DNA of 64,000 nucleotides from FEN-1219 sp963810755 (GCA_963810755.1 CAWEOP010000009.1:1240001-1304000); one strand, 5' to 3'; positions 1 to 9,685 are shown, counted from the stretch's first letter. Notes: generated by a model from the letters alone, not told the origin. Numbers and translations: made by a program.

Positions 1-310
1 TGGTCCACACCTGCGCGAGCTCGGGCAGGCGTGCTTTGAGATTCGCCGCGACCTTGAGCAGCGCGGCGCCGCGCTCCTGCGGCGACATCCGCGGCCACGG
101 CCCCTTGTCGAACGCCTCGCGTGCGGCCGCGACCGCGCGGTCGACGTCGGCCGGCGTCGCCTCCGGGAAAGTCATCACGACCTGCTCCGTGACGGGCGAG
201 ATCACGTTCAGCTTCCCGCTGCCCGTAGGCTTCACCCACTTGCCGCCGATGAAGAACGAATCGGAATGCTTGATCGAGTACTCGGTTTTCTGCTGCGGAA
301 CGGCGCTCAT
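1..310 (-). CDS. Aldehyde dehydrogenase, N-terminal part (runs off the window)
   Basis: The reverse strand reads from an ATG at 310 to the window edge, giving about 103 residues with no stop. The start is supported by an AGGAG ribosome site about 8 bases upstream. The peptide has the usual front end of the NAD(P)-dependent aldehyde dehydrogenase family: FIGGKWV near residue 20, a VISPVTEQ stretch, then ADVDRAVAAAREAFD. The catalytic Cys and Glu lie outside the window, so substrate cannot be judged. It is divergent from the Rieske gene with 107 bases between them. Its closeness to a hydroxycinnamoyl-CoA hydratase-lyase makes an aromatic aldehyde (vanillin-like) a reasonable but unproven substrate. 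Confidence 0.85.
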   Translation of the reverse strand, partial: MSAVPQQKTEYSIKHSDSFFIGGKWVKPTGSGKLNVISPVTEQVVMTFPEATPADVDRAVAAAREAFDKGPWPRMSPQERGAALLKVAANLKARLPELAQVWT

Positions 311-417
311 GGGAGTCTCTCCTTCTTCGCGTGGAAGGCCGATGATATACCCCGATGGACGCGCTCCGTCGAGTGGAGTTAACCTCGCGCGCGCATACCT
401 GAAAGGAACCCCGAACC

Positions 418-990
418 ATGGAACGACGAGGATTCTTGCGGCTGTCGCTCACGGGCCTGAGCGGCGTCGCCGCATTCTTCGGCTCGATCCCGTTCGTGAA
501 GAGCTTCCTGCCGAGCGCGAAGGCACGCGCGCTCGGCAATCCGATCGAAGTGGACTTGAGCCGCATCGCGCCGGGCAGCGTCGGCACGTTTCTCTATCGC
601 GGCGCGACGATGCTCGTGCTCCGCAGAACTCCGGAGATGCTCGCGACGCTCGCGGCGACGCAATCGCTCGCGTTCGATACGACGCCCGATCCCGATTACA
701 AGGACCCGGAGTACGTCGACCCGACGAACCGCGCGGCGAATCCCGAGTACCTCGTGCTCCGCGGCGTTTGCACCCACCTGGGCTGCGTGCCGCAGCACAA
801 GGACGCGGACGGCAAGCGGATCGTGGGCGACTGGTGGCCCGGCGGATTCATCTGCCCGTGTCATCAATCGGGCTTCGACTACGCGGGTCGTGTGATCCGC
901 GGCCCGGCGCCGCGCAACCTGCCCGTGCCGCCGCACCGCTACGCAACGCCGACGACGCTCGTGATCGGCGAGTCGCCGACACCGACCTGA
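418..990 (+). CDS. petA: Rieske iron-sulfur protein, ubiquinol-cytochrome c reductase type, without bc1 partners
   Basis: This 190-residue protein has a twin-arginine-like start (ERRGFLRL) and one hydrophobic segment, the usual membrane anchor of PetA. The [2Fe-2S] cluster motifs are both present: CTHLGC at about 118-123 and CPCHQSG at about 146-152, followed by the GRVIRGPAPRNLPVPP tail of the quinol-oxidising subfamily. The usual CPCHGS is CPCHQS here. In a bc1 complex the protein carries electrons from ubiquinol to cytochrome c1. The cytochrome b and c1 genes, which normally follow, are absent; downstream is a convergent flavoprotein gene. It may be an extra copy serving a bc1 complex coded elsewhere, or may work with another quinol oxidase. 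Confidence 0.85.
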   Translation: MERRGFLRLSLTGLSGVAAFFGSIPFVKSFLPSAKARALGNPIEVDLSRIAPGSVGTFLYRGATMLVLRRTPEMLATLAATQSLAFDTTPDPDYKDPEYVDPTNRAANPEYLVLRGVCTHLGCVPQHKDADGKRIVGDWWPGGFICPCHQSGFDYAGRVIRGPAPRNLPVPPHRYATPTTLVIGESPTPT

Positions 991-1006
991 TCCGACGCCT
1001 GCCGCG

Positions 1007-2173
1007 TCAATACAAGAACGTATTCGGCTCGAGCCCGCAGAGCACTCGGCCGTAGAGCTCCTCGTTCGTCTGCGGATGCATGATCGCGTGGTTCGCGAGC
1101 GCCTGCATGTCGCGCTGGAAGCGCTGGATCGGGACGCTCGCCTGGATCGCGGATGCGCCGCTCGCATAGAACAACGAGTCGACGGCGGCGCGCGCGTAGC
1201 GCGTCGCCGCACCGACGTGCGCGCGCACCTTGATCCGTGCAAGTCTCGTCAGCGCGCCGCGCGAGTCGTCGACTTGCGCGCACGCGAGCCGCATGTGCGC
1301 GTCGGACGAATCGATCGCGAGCGCCGCCTCGCCCACCTGCAGATGCGTGACGGGCGCCTCGATCTTGCTCGCGTACGTCGTGTAGGTGATCGCGCGCCCC
1401 GGTAGCTTGTCGAGAAACAGCTCGAGCGCGCCGCGCGCAATTCCGACCGGCGTGCCCGCGGCGTTCGCGGTGAGCACGGTGGCGAGCGGATAGTTGAAAT
1501 ACGGATTCGCGGAGTTGTGGCGCTGCGGATAGCGCGCTTCGACGAGCTCCGGCAGCGGCAGCGCACGATGCGCCGGCACGAACAAATCCTTCGCGACCAC
1601 CGTGCTGCTGCCCGTCGCGGCCATGCCGCTCGCGTGCCAATCGTCGAGCCGCTCGAGCTCGCCGGCCCGCACGATGCAGCTGTGCGGCATTCCGGGGTTG
1701 CCGTTCTCCACGAGAACGGCGGTGATCACGGTCCACTCGCCGCCGTGGCCGCCCGTGTTGTAGCCCCATCGGCCGTTCACGACGTAGCCGCCGTTCTTGC
1801 GTACCGCGGTACCGGTCGGCGAGAAGACACCGCTGATGCGCGGGTCGCGCTTGTCGAAGATCTCTTCTTGCGCCTCGTCGGGAAATCCCGAGACGAGCCA
1901 CGACATCGCGGACAGGATCGTCGAAGCCCACGACGCGGACGGGCAACCGCGCGCGACCTCGGCGAGCACGTCGCATTGCGTGAGGAAGTCCGCTTCGAAA
2001 CCGCCGAAGCGCTTCGGCGCAGTCATCCGGAAGACGTCCGCGGCGGCGAGCGCGTCGAAGGTCTCGCGAGGCAAGCGCCGCGCCTGCTCGGCCGCCGGCG
2101 CGCCCGCCCGCAGCAGCGGCACGAGGGCCGCTGCCTGGCGGACGAGCCGCTCGCCGACCTCCGACCGAGGCAT
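1007..2173 (-). CDS. Acyl-CoA dehydrogenase-fold flavoprotein, likely reduced-flavin-dependent monooxygenase
   Basis: About 388 residues when started at the ATG at 2173. The open frame extends to 2308 but would overlap the upstream gene, while the 2173 start lies 8 bases after that gene's stop, which favours it. The sequence follows the acyl-CoA dehydrogenase fold: an N-terminal helical part (PKRFGGFEADFLTQCDVLAEV), a middle beta part with GRWGYNTGG and ASGMAATGSSTVV, and an all-helical C-terminal part. The general pattern resembles two-component flavin monooxygenases such as HsaA/HpaB relatives more than true acyl-CoA dehydrogenases, but no catalytic residue seen here settles this. It probably forms an operon with the molybdenum hydroxylase subunit. 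Confidence 0.6.
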   Translation of the reverse strand: MPRSEVGERLVRQAAALVPLLRAGAPAAEQARRLPRETFDALAAADVFRMTAPKRFGGFEADFLTQCDVLAEVARGCPSASWASTILSAMSWLVSGFPDEAQEEIFDKRDPRISGVFSPTGTAVRKNGGYVVNGRWGYNTGGHGGEWTVITAVLVENGNPGMPHSCIVRAGELERLDDWHASGMAATGSSTVVAKDLFVPAHRALPLPELVEARYPQRHNSANPYFNYPLATVLTANAAGTPVGIARGALELFLDKLPGRAITYTTYASKIEAPVTHLQVGEAALAIDSSDAHMRLACAQVDDSRGALTRLARIKVRAHVGAATRYARAAVDSLFYASGASAIQASVPIQRFQRDMQALANHAIMHPQTNEELYGRVLCGLEPNTFLY

Positions 2174-2181
2174 CGTATGCG

Positions 2182-4596
2182 TTAGGCCGTGTTGACCTGC
2201 AGCGGCTTGTGCGACTGGGCGCGGCCGGCCAGAGCGTTCACGATCTGATCCGGCGTGATCGGCACGCGATTGAAGTAGACGCCGCCGAGCGCATCGGAGA
2301 TTGCGCACAGCAGCGCCGACGCGCCCGCGCCCATCACGGGCTCGCCGATACCCTTCGTGCCGAGCGGGCTCTGCGGGTCCGGCTTGTCCACGGCGTCGGT
2401 GCGGAACACCGACGGCACGTCGAGGTAGCTCGCCGGCTTCGCCTGATACAGGCCCACCGTGCCCGGCAACCCGTTCTGCGGGTCGTAGATGTGCCGCTCG
2501 AGCGTCGCGAGGCCGAAGCCCATCGTCGCGCCGCCTTTGATCTGGGTCGCGAGACCCATCGGGTGGATCACGGTGCCGCAGTCGGCGACGGCGAGATAGT
2601 CGATGATCTCGAACTTGCCCGTCTCGGTGTCGAGCTCGATCTGACAGAAGCCCGCGACGAACGCGGCGGGCTGCGCCGTGATCGGCAAGTTGTCCTTAGC
2701 GACGCCGATGAGACCCGAGCCCGCGAGCATCGTCGCCGCGCCCGCCGTCATCGGATTGATGTCGGTCGGGTTCTCGTGGCCGTCGAACTTGCCGCCGAGC
2801 TCGATCGCGCGCTGCGCGGCCTGCGCGTACGTGAGGCTCTTGCTCGGATCGGACTTCTTGAACACCTTCTCGCCGCCGATGTCGTAGTCGGCCGGCGCAC
2901 CGCCTAGGTCCTTCGCCGCGATCTCCTTGAGCTTGGCGACCGCGTCCATCGCGGCGACGTAATTCGTGCGCGCCATCGTGAACGACGTGTTGCTGCCGAA
3001 CTGGCCGATGTTCCACGGCAAGCCCTTGCGGGTGTCGCCGCGCTCGACGATGCAGTTGTCCCAGTTCGCCTTCAGCACCTCGGCGGCAATACGAGACGTG
3101 CCCGTGTGCGAGTACGTGCCGAGGTTGCCGACGCCGCTGTGCAGGTGGACCTTGCCGTCCGGCGTGATCCGCACGAGGCCGTCGAAGCCCGCGAAACCGG
3201 CGGGGTGGAACGCCTGCCCCAAGCCGATGCCCGTGACCTTCGTGCCGTTCTTCTGACCGCTGAGCTTCTTCTTCTCCTCGTAGTTGAAGAGCGCCGCGCC
3301 TTTCGCGCGCGCTTCCTCGAGGTAGCAGCTCGTGACGGGCCCTTGGTTCTCGCCGTACTTCGCGTTCATCGGCGGACCGTTGAGCCGGCGGATCTCGTAG
3401 CGGTCGATCCCGAGCTGCTTCGCGGCCTTGTCGATCAGCGGCTCGATCGCGGACACGGTCTGGTTGTGGCCGGGACCGCGCTGCGCGGTGCGCGGCGGCG
3501 TGTTGGTCATCACCGCAAGGCCGCGGAAGCGCATCGCGGGCGGCTGATAGAGAATCGACACGGTCTCGCCCGACGACGGCCAATCGGGGAATCCAACGGT
3601 CGGGCCGTTCTCTTGCACGATATAAAGGTCGGCTGCCGTCACTCGGCCGGTCTTGTCGAAGCCCATCCGGATACGGCCCTGGAAACCCGTGCGCGCGGCG
3701 CCGAGGAAGTACTCCTCCGCGCGGCTGATCCGCATCATCACGGGCTTGCCGATCTTCTTCGACATGTGCGCGGGCACGGCCATGATCGGATACGCGGAGC
3801 CCTTCGAGCCGAAGCCGCCGCCGCAGGTCTCGGCGACGTACACGAGATTCGCGGGCTCGATGCCGATGTAGCCGGCGAGACCGGGGACCACGAAGCTCTG
3901 GCTCTGCGTCGAGCCGTAGACGAAGCACTTGCCGTTTTCCCAATACGACATCGCCGAGCGCGGCTCCATCGAATGGTGCGACATGCCGGCCGTGACGAAG
4001 GTTTCGTCGAGCACGAGCGCGGCTTTCTTGAAGCCCGCCTCGATGTCGCCGTACGACCACTCGACGACGGGCTCGCCCGTGGGCAGCTGGCCTTCCTGCG
4101 CGCGCGCGAAGTCGCCCGCAGCCCACTTCGCCTTCATGAATCGCGGCGGGCCGGTCAAGCGGTTGTCGATCACGTTGCCGTCCGTGCGCGCATCCGGGCC
4201 GCCCGGGAACAAGCTCACGAGCGGGTCGACGGTGAACGGCAACTCCTCGAAGTCGATCTTGATCTTGTCGATCGCGTCTTGCGCAGTCGTCTCGTCGACC
4301 GCCGCTACCGCGAGGATCGGCTGGCCGACGAACATCGGCTCGTTCGTGAGGATCTGATCGCCCGGCTGCGGCTGCGCCGGCACCTCGTCGGCCGTGAGAA
4401 TCCCGAATACACCGGGCATCGCGAGCGCTTCGCTCGTATCGATGTTGCGCACGCGGGCATGCGGCATCGGGGAGAGCAGCAGCCGGCAGAACGTCATGCC
4501 CTCGGCCCGGAAGTCTTCCGCGTACTTGGCCTTGCCGGTGACTTTGCCGTGGATGTCGGGAGGGGTGAAGTTCTTGCCCAATAAATCGTATGCCAT
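2182..4596 (-). CDS. Molybdopterin-binding subunit of a xanthine dehydrogenase/aldehyde oxidase family enzyme
   Basis: This 804-residue protein has the size of the large subunit of CoxL/XdhB-type molybdenum hydroxylases, which hydroxylate aldehydes, purines, N-heterocycles or oxidise CO. Visible marks are the N-terminal HGKVTGKAKYAEDF stretch, the glycine-rich ETCGGGFGSKG motif that contacts the cofactor, RTAQRGPGHNQ, and the C-terminal KGIGEPVMGAG, whose Glu (about residue 752) matches the conserved active-site base. The CoxL loop typical of CO dehydrogenase is not seen. No FAD or 2Fe-2S subunit lies nearby, so partners must be elsewhere. GGAGG sits 8 bases before the ATG. It is followed after 8 bases by a flavoprotein gene. 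Confidence 0.85.
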   Translation of the reverse strand: MAYDLLGKNFTPPDIHGKVTGKAKYAEDFRAEGMTFCRLLLSPMPHARVRNIDTSEALAMPGVFGILTADEVPAQPQPGDQILTNEPMFVGQPILAVAAVDETTAQDAIDKIKIDFEELPFTVDPLVSLFPGGPDARTDGNVIDNRLTGPPRFMKAKWAAGDFARAQEGQLPTGEPVVEWSYGDIEAGFKKAALVLDETFVTAGMSHHSMEPRSAMSYWENGKCFVYGSTQSQSFVVPGLAGYIGIEPANLVYVAETCGGGFGSKGSAYPIMAVPAHMSKKIGKPVMMRISRAEEYFLGAARTGFQGRIRMGFDKTGRVTAADLYIVQENGPTVGFPDWPSSGETVSILYQPPAMRFRGLAVMTNTPPRTAQRGPGHNQTVSAIEPLIDKAAKQLGIDRYEIRRLNGPPMNAKYGENQGPVTSCYLEEARAKGAALFNYEEKKKLSGQKNGTKVTGIGLGQAFHPAGFAGFDGLVRITPDGKVHLHSGVGNLGTYSHTGTSRIAAEVLKANWDNCIVERGDTRKGLPWNIGQFGSNTSFTMARTNYVAAMDAVAKLKEIAAKDLGGAPADYDIGGEKVFKKSDPSKSLTYAQAAQRAIELGGKFDGHENPTDINPMTAGAATMLAGSGLIGVAKDNLPITAQPAAFVAGFCQIELDTETGKFEIIDYLAVADCGTVIHPMGLATQIKGGATMGFGLATLERHIYDPQNGLPGTVGLYQAKPASYLDVPSVFRTDAVDKPDPQSPLGTKGIGEPVMGAGASALLCAISDALGGVYFNRVPITPDQIVNALAGRAQSHKPLQVNTA

Positions 4597-4860
4597 ATAG
4601 CGAACCTCCGTCCGTCCGCGAACAGTGCGCGGGCGGCGCGACTCCTTGATAGACTGGCAGGTGTACTGCTCGGACCGTGTTGGACTTTAAAGCGTAAGCG
4701 CATAGCCTACAACAGCCGCACGGCGGGCAGGATTCGAGGGATCGGCGGACGCACCCGGCAGGGGGCGTCAAGTATCTGAATCCAAGGCGTGGGATCTCAA
4801 GCTACGGCAACCTTTGCCGGCCGCGCATGGCCGCGCACAAAGACTCTGAGGAGACGGTGA

Positions 4861-5700
4861 ATGGCTCGAAAGAAGGAACCCTGGGGCAAGCTCGTGCTGG
4901 TCGAGTTCGACGAGGGGATCGCGTGGGTGATGTTCAATCGCCCGGAGAAGCGCAATGCGATGAGCCCGGCGCTCAACGAAGAGATGCGCCGCACCGTCGA
5001 GGCGCTCGCGACCGACGACCGCTGCGCGGTGCTCGTGCTCACGGGCAAGGGCGATGCGTTCGCGGCCGGCATGGACCTCAAGGAGTACTTCCGCGAAACC
5101 GACGGCGCGCCCGACACGACGATCCTGAGCGTCCGGCGCACGGCCGAGGAATGGCAGTGGCGGCGCTTACGCGACTACCCGAAGGCGACGATCGCGATGG
5201 TGAACGGCTGGTGCTTCGGCGGAGCCTTCACGCCGATGGTCGCATGCGACCTCGCGATCGCGGCCGACGAGGCGACGTTCGGCCTCTCCGAGGTCAACTG
5301 GGGCATCATCCCGGCCGGCAACGTGACGAAGGCGACGGCCGAGACGATCGGCTACCGCAAGGCGCTCTACTACGCGATGACCGGCGAGACGTTCACCGGC
5401 AAGCAAGCGGCGGAGATGGGGCTCGTGAACGAGTCCGTGCCGCGCAAGAAGCTCCGAGCTCGAACGCGGAAGCTGGCAACGGTTCTGCTCGGCAAGAATC
5501 AAACGGTGCTGCGCGGCATCAAGATCGCAATGAAGCGCGTGCAGTACATGGATTGGGAAGTGTCGGCCGACTATCTCTACGCGAAGATGGGCGAAGCTCT
5601 GAATTTCGGCTCCGGCAAGAACCGCGCGAACGCGATGAAGGCGTTCCTCGACGACAAGAAGTTCAAGCCCGGCGTGGAGCACTTCAAAGGCACGACCTAA
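4861..5700 (+). CDS. ech: p-Hydroxycinnamoyl-CoA hydratase/lyase (feruloyl-CoA to vanillin)
   Basis: 279 residues of the crotonase fold, matching the feruloyl/coumaroyl-CoA hydratase-lyase subfamily along its whole length. The subfamily marks are clear: NRPEKRNAMSP near residue 26, the oxyanion-hole region FAAGMDLKEYFRE (about 67-79), VNGWCFGGAF (about 114-123), FGLSEVNWGI with the catalytic Glu at about 144, and ADYLYAK near 236-242 that supplies the phenol-binding tyrosine. The enzyme hydrates the side chain of feruloyl- or coumaroyl-CoA and cleaves it to an aromatic aldehyde and acetyl-CoA. It is the first of four genes on the plus strand; three PQQ dehydrogenases follow after 52 bases. 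A CoA ligase is not in the window. Confidence 0.85.
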   Translation: MARKKEPWGKLVLVEFDEGIAWVMFNRPEKRNAMSPALNEEMRRTVEALATDDRCAVLVLTGKGDAFAAGMDLKEYFRETDGAPDTTILSVRRTAEEWQWRRLRDYPKATIAMVNGWCFGGAFTPMVACDLAIAADEATFGLSEVNWGIIPAGNVTKATAETIGYRKALYYAMTGETFTGKQAAEMGLVNESVPRKKLRARTRKLATVLLGKNQTVLRGIKIAMKRVQYMDWEVSADYLYAKMGEALNFGSGKNRANAMKAFLDDKKFKPGVEHFKGTT

Positions 5701-5752
5701 TCGCGCCGCAACTTAAGAACGACCTGCCGTTTTCGTTTCGGGGGAGACGACG

Positions 5753-7867
5753 ATGAGCACGATTCTCAAGGCTTGCCTCGCGATCGCCGCGCTCGCGTGC
5801 GGCGCTGCTCCGGCAGCGCGCGCGCAGACGACCGAGAGCGCGTCGACGATTCCGCGCGCGGCGGCGCGCCCACAGCCGACGGAGCGCGCGCTTACGATTC
5901 CGCGCGCGCCCGCGTTCGCGCGCGCCGCGCTCGTCGCGCCGCCCACGCAGAGCTGGGCAACGAACGGCGGCAACTGGTACAACCAGCGGTATTCGCCGCT
6001 CGCGGCGATCGACCGCGGCAACGTCGCGAAGCTCAAGGGCGTGTGGCGCACGCGCCTGCGCGGCTCCGGCGTCGGCACCAAGTATTCGGGCGAGGCGCAG
6101 CCGCTCGTCTATCAAGGCGTCGTCTATATCGTCACCGGCGCGGACGACGTGTTCGCGATCAGCGTCGACAGCGGCGAGATTCTCTGGTCGTACGAGGCGA
6201 AGCTCGACGAAACGAACGACGTCGTGTGCTGCGGCTGGACGAGCCGCGGCGTGGGGCTAGGCGATGGCAAGGTGTTCGTCGGCCAACTCGACGGCAAGCT
6301 CGTCGCGCTCGACCAGCGAACCGGCAAAGTCGCCTGGTCCGTGCAGGCCGAGCGTTGGCAGGACGGGCTCAGCATCACGAGCGCGCCTCTTTATTACGAC
6401 GGCCTCGTGATCACGGGCTTCGCGGGCGCCGAATACGGCATACGCGGCCGCGTGAAGGCTTTCAACGCGAAGGACGGCAAGCCTGCCTGGACGTTCTACA
6501 CGATCCCTGGACCCGGCGAGCCGGGCCACGAGACCTGGCCGCAGGACAACGAGGTCTGGCAACACGGCGGCGCGTCGGTGTGGCAAACGCCCGCCGTCGA
6601 TCCGGAGCTCGGACTCATCTTCTTCTCCACCGGCAACCCGGGCCCCGACTACAACGGCGGCGTGCGCAAGGGCGACAACCTGTACTCGGCATCGATCGTC
6701 GCGATCGAGGCGAAGACCGGCAAATATCGTTGGCACTTCCAGCAGGTGCATCACGACATCTGGGATTACGACGGCCCGAGCCCGGTCGTCCTGTTCGATC
6801 TTCAGTACGACGGCGTTGCGCGCAAAGGAATCGCCGAAGCGAGCAAGACGGGTTGGGTCTACATCCTCGACCGCACGACCGGCAGGCCGCTCGTCGGCGT
6901 CGACGAGCAGCCCGTGCCGCAGGAGCCGCGCCAGGCGACCGCCGCGACGCAGCCCTACCCGCGCGGCGACGCGTTCGTGCCGCATTCGATCGAGATCCCG
7001 CCGGAAGGCTTCAAGCTCGTCAACGGCGGAAAGATCTTCACGCCGTTCTGGACGGATCAGACGATCGCGATGAAGCCCGCGATCAGCGGCGGGGTGAACT
7101 GGCCGCCGAGCTCGTACGATCCCGCGAGCGGCTATCTGTACGTCTGCGCGCAAGATCGCATCGGCACGTTCCGCGCTGAAGCGATCGACGACGGTCAGCC
7201 GCCGCCCGGCGAGCGTTACGTGGCCGGAATCTTCGGCGCGTCGCCGCTCCCGAAGCACGGCGTCTTCGCTGCAATGGACATGCGGACGAACAAGATCGTC
7301 TGGCGGCAGCACTGGCCCGAGGAGTGCTACAGCGGCTCGACGACGACCGCGGGCGGCCTCGTGTTCGTCGGCCGCAACGACGGGCGGCTCACGGCGCTCG
7401 ACTCGGCCGACGGCACGAAGCTGTGGGAGTTCCAAACCGGCGCCGGCATGAACTCGCCCGCGACGGTGTTCGAGCACGACGGCAAGCAATACGTCGTCGC
7501 GTACTCCGCGGGCAACCTGTTCGCTGGCTCGCCGAAAGGCGACAGCGTTTGGCTGTTCGGGCTCGACGGCACGCTCGATCCGGCGCCCGTCGCGGGCGCC
7601 GCGATGATGTTCACGCGCGAAGCGGAAGGTACGGCGGATCCAGAGGCCGGCAAGACTGTCTACGAAACCGCGTGCACTTTCTGTCACGGCGAGCAGGGCG
7701 AAGGCGGCCACGGCGGCGGCAAACCGCTCCTGGATGCGCGCAGTGCCGCGGTCGTGATTCAGACGGTGAGCGAAGGCCGCAAGGACATGCCGTCGTTCGG
7801 CGCGGCGCTGACGCCGGCGCAAATTCGCGACGTCGCGGCGTACGTCGCGACGAAGCTGCCGCACTAA
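5753..7867 (+). CDS. PQQ-dependent alcohol dehydrogenase with C-terminal cytochrome c domain (first of three)
   Basis: 704 residues. A Sec signal (ACLAIAALACGAAPAARA) is followed by an eight-bladed propeller typical of quinoprotein alcohol dehydrogenases. NGGNWYNQRYSPL opens the domain. The adjacent cysteines in VVCCGW (about 159-160) match the vicinal disulfide that covers PQQ. STGNPGPDYNGG and HHDIWDYD supply the metal-binding Asn and the catalytic Asp region. Tryptophan-docking repeats (KLWEFQTGAG) recur. A heme motif CTFCH at about 641-645 marks a fused cytochrome c domain, so the enzyme is a periplasmic quinohemoprotein that passes electrons to the cytochrome chain. The substrate cannot be read from sequence. 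PQQ synthesis genes are not in the window. Confidence 0.88.
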   Translation: MSTILKACLAIAALACGAAPAARAQTTESASTIPRAAARPQPTERALTIPRAPAFARAALVAPPTQSWATNGGNWYNQRYSPLAAIDRGNVAKLKGVWRTRLRGSGVGTKYSGEAQPLVYQGVVYIVTGADDVFAISVDSGEILWSYEAKLDETNDVVCCGWTSRGVGLGDGKVFVGQLDGKLVALDQRTGKVAWSVQAERWQDGLSITSAPLYYDGLVITGFAGAEYGIRGRVKAFNAKDGKPAWTFYTIPGPGEPGHETWPQDNEVWQHGGASVWQTPAVDPELGLIFFSTGNPGPDYNGGVRKGDNLYSASIVAIEAKTGKYRWHFQQVHHDIWDYDGPSPVVLFDLQYDGVARKGIAEASKTGWVYILDRTTGRPLVGVDEQPVPQEPRQATAATQPYPRGDAFVPHSIEIPPEGFKLVNGGKIFTPFWTDQTIAMKPAISGGVNWPPSSYDPASGYLYVCAQDRIGTFRAEAIDDGQPPPGERYVAGIFGASPLPKHGVFAAMDMRTNKIVWRQHWPEECYSGSTTTAGGLVFVGRNDGRLTALDSADGTKLWEFQTGAGMNSPATVFEHDGKQYVVAYSAGNLFAGSPKGDSVWLFGLDGTLDPAPVAGAAMMFTREAEGTADPEAGKTVYETACTFCHGEQGEGGHGGGKPLLDARSAAVVIQTVSEGRKDMPSFGAALTPAQIRDVAAYVATKLPH

Positions 7868-7898
7868 CTACGCTTGAGTTGACTCGAGGGGATCGGCG

Positions 7899-9674
7899 AT
7901 GAAGTCGAAGCTCTTATCCGCGGTCGCGGTCGCGCTCGCGCTGACGCTCGCGTGCATCGCCGCTAACGCGCAGTCGAACGCACGGCACACCGCAGCCGCG
8001 AAATCGCACGTCGCGCCGCCGACGGATTCGTGGCCCACGAACGGCGGCAATTGGTACAACCAGCGCTACTCGCCGCTCAACGCGATCAACCGCGACAACG
8101 CCGCGACGCTCAAGGGCGTGTGGCGCGCGCGGCTCGACGGCTCGGGCGTCGGCCCGCGCTATTCGAACTCGGCGCAGCCGATCGTCGCGAACGGCATCGT
8201 CTACGTCGCGACGGGCGCGAACGACGTGTTCGCGATCGGCGTCGAGTCGGGCAAAGTGCTCTGGAGCTACAAAGCGAACCTGCCCGAGGTCGGCACGGTG
8301 TGCTGCAGCTGGACGAATCGCGGCGTCGCCGTCGGCGGCGGCAAGGTGTTCCAAGGCCAGCTCGACGGCAAGATCGTGGCGCTCGACGAGAAGACCGGAG
8401 CGCTCGTCTGGTCGATCCAGGCGGAGCGCTGGGAAGAAGGGTTCACGATCACGAGCGCCCCGCTCTACTACGACGGAATGCTGATCAGCGGCTTCACGGG
8501 CGCGGAGCGCGGAGTGCGCGGCCGCGTGAAGGCGTACGACGCGAAGGACGGCAAGCTCCTCTGGAGCTTCTACACGATCCCGGGGCCCGGAGAGCTTGGG
8601 GCAGAAACCTGGCCGCAAGACAACGATGTCTGGAAGGACGGCGGCGGCACCGTGTGGCAAACGCCAGCCGTCGACCCCGAGCTCGGCCTACTCTATTTCT
8701 CCACCGCGAACCCGGGTCCCGACTTCAACGGCGCCGTGCGCAAGGGCGACAATTTATTCACGTCGTCGATCATGGCGCTCGACGTGAAAACGGGCGCATA
8801 CCGCTGGCACTACCAACAGGTGCATCACGACCTCTGGGACTACGACAGCGGCAATCCCGTAGTGCTGTTCGATCTCACGATCGACGGCAAGCCGCGCAAA
8901 GGTATCGCCGAGGCGAACAAGTCGGGCTGGGTGTACTTGCTCGACCGCACGAACGGGCAACCGCTGCTCGGCATCGACGAGAAGCCCGTGATGCAAGAGC
9001 CGCGGCAACTCACGGCGGCCACGCAGCCGCACCCGCGCGGCGACGCGTTCGTTCCGCAGTCGATCGACATCGCGCCCGAAGGCCAAAAGCTCGTGAACGG
9101 CGGCCGCGTGTTCACGCCGTATTGGACCGACTACGTGATCGCGAAGCCCGGCATCACGGGCGGCGCGAACTGGCCGCCGAGCTCCTACGACCCGCAGAGC
9201 GGCTACTTCTACGTGTGCGCGGGCGATCGCGCGGGGGTGTTCCGCGCGTGGGAGATCACGGCGGACCCGTTGCCCGAAGGCGCGGAGTACATCGGCGGCA
9301 ACTTCGGCGCGCATTCGATCCCGGGTCTCGGCACATTCACGGCGCTCGACCTGCACACGAACAAGATTGCGTGGCAGCAGCAGTGGCCGGAGGCGTGCTA
9401 CAGCGGCTCCGTCGTGACGGGCGGCGGGCTCGTGTTCGTCGGCCGCAGCGACGGCCGCCTCATGGCGCTCGACTCGGGGAGCGGCAAGAAGCTTTGGGAA
9501 TTCCAAACGGGCGCGGGTATGAACGCGCCCGCGAGCGTGTTCGAGCACAACGGCAAGCAGTACGTCGTCGCGTACTCGGGCGGCAGCGTGTTCGCGCGCT
9601 CCGCGAAAGGCGACAGCGTCTGGCTGTTCGCGCTCGACGGCACGCTCGACGCCGCGCCGCCCGGCAAACAGTGA
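7899..9674 (+). CDS. PQQ-dependent alcohol dehydrogenase lacking the heme domain (second of three)
   Basis: 591 residues with a Sec signal (LLSAVAVALALTLACIAANA) and the same propeller as its two neighbours, including the vicinal cysteines in TVCCSW, the STANPGPDFNG metal site and HHDLWDYD. It ends with FALDGTLDAAPPGKQ, about 110 residues short of the flanking paralogs, and has no CXXCH. It must therefore hand electrons to a separate cytochrome, possibly the heme domain of a neighbour, or act as a subunit with a different role. The gap to the upstream gene is 31 bases and to the downstream gene 11 bases, which supports co-transcription. It is likely a product of local duplication followed by loss or non-acquisition of the heme tail. 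Confidence 0.87.
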   Translation: MKSKLLSAVAVALALTLACIAANAQSNARHTAAAKSHVAPPTDSWPTNGGNWYNQRYSPLNAINRDNAATLKGVWRARLDGSGVGPRYSNSAQPIVANGIVYVATGANDVFAIGVESGKVLWSYKANLPEVGTVCCSWTNRGVAVGGGKVFQGQLDGKIVALDEKTGALVWSIQAERWEEGFTITSAPLYYDGMLISGFTGAERGVRGRVKAYDAKDGKLLWSFYTIPGPGELGAETWPQDNDVWKDGGGTVWQTPAVDPELGLLYFSTANPGPDFNGAVRKGDNLFTSSIMALDVKTGAYRWHYQQVHHDLWDYDSGNPVVLFDLTIDGKPRKGIAEANKSGWVYLLDRTNGQPLLGIDEKPVMQEPRQLTAATQPHPRGDAFVPQSIDIAPEGQKLVNGGRVFTPYWTDYVIAKPGITGGANWPPSSYDPQSGYFYVCAGDRAGVFRAWEITADPLPEGAEYIGGNFGAHSIPGLGTFTALDLHTNKIAWQQQWPEACYSGSVVTGGGLVFVGRSDGRLMALDSGSGKKLWEFQTGAGMNAPASVFEHNGKQYVVAYSGGSVFARSAKGDSVWLFALDGTLDAAPPGKQ

Positions 9675-9685
9675 GGAAACGATCG

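Noticed and set aside
2182..4596. A CO dehydrogenase large subunit (CoxL)
   Set aside because: The CoxL active-site loop with its Cys-containing motif is not seen, and CoxS/CoxM genes are absent.
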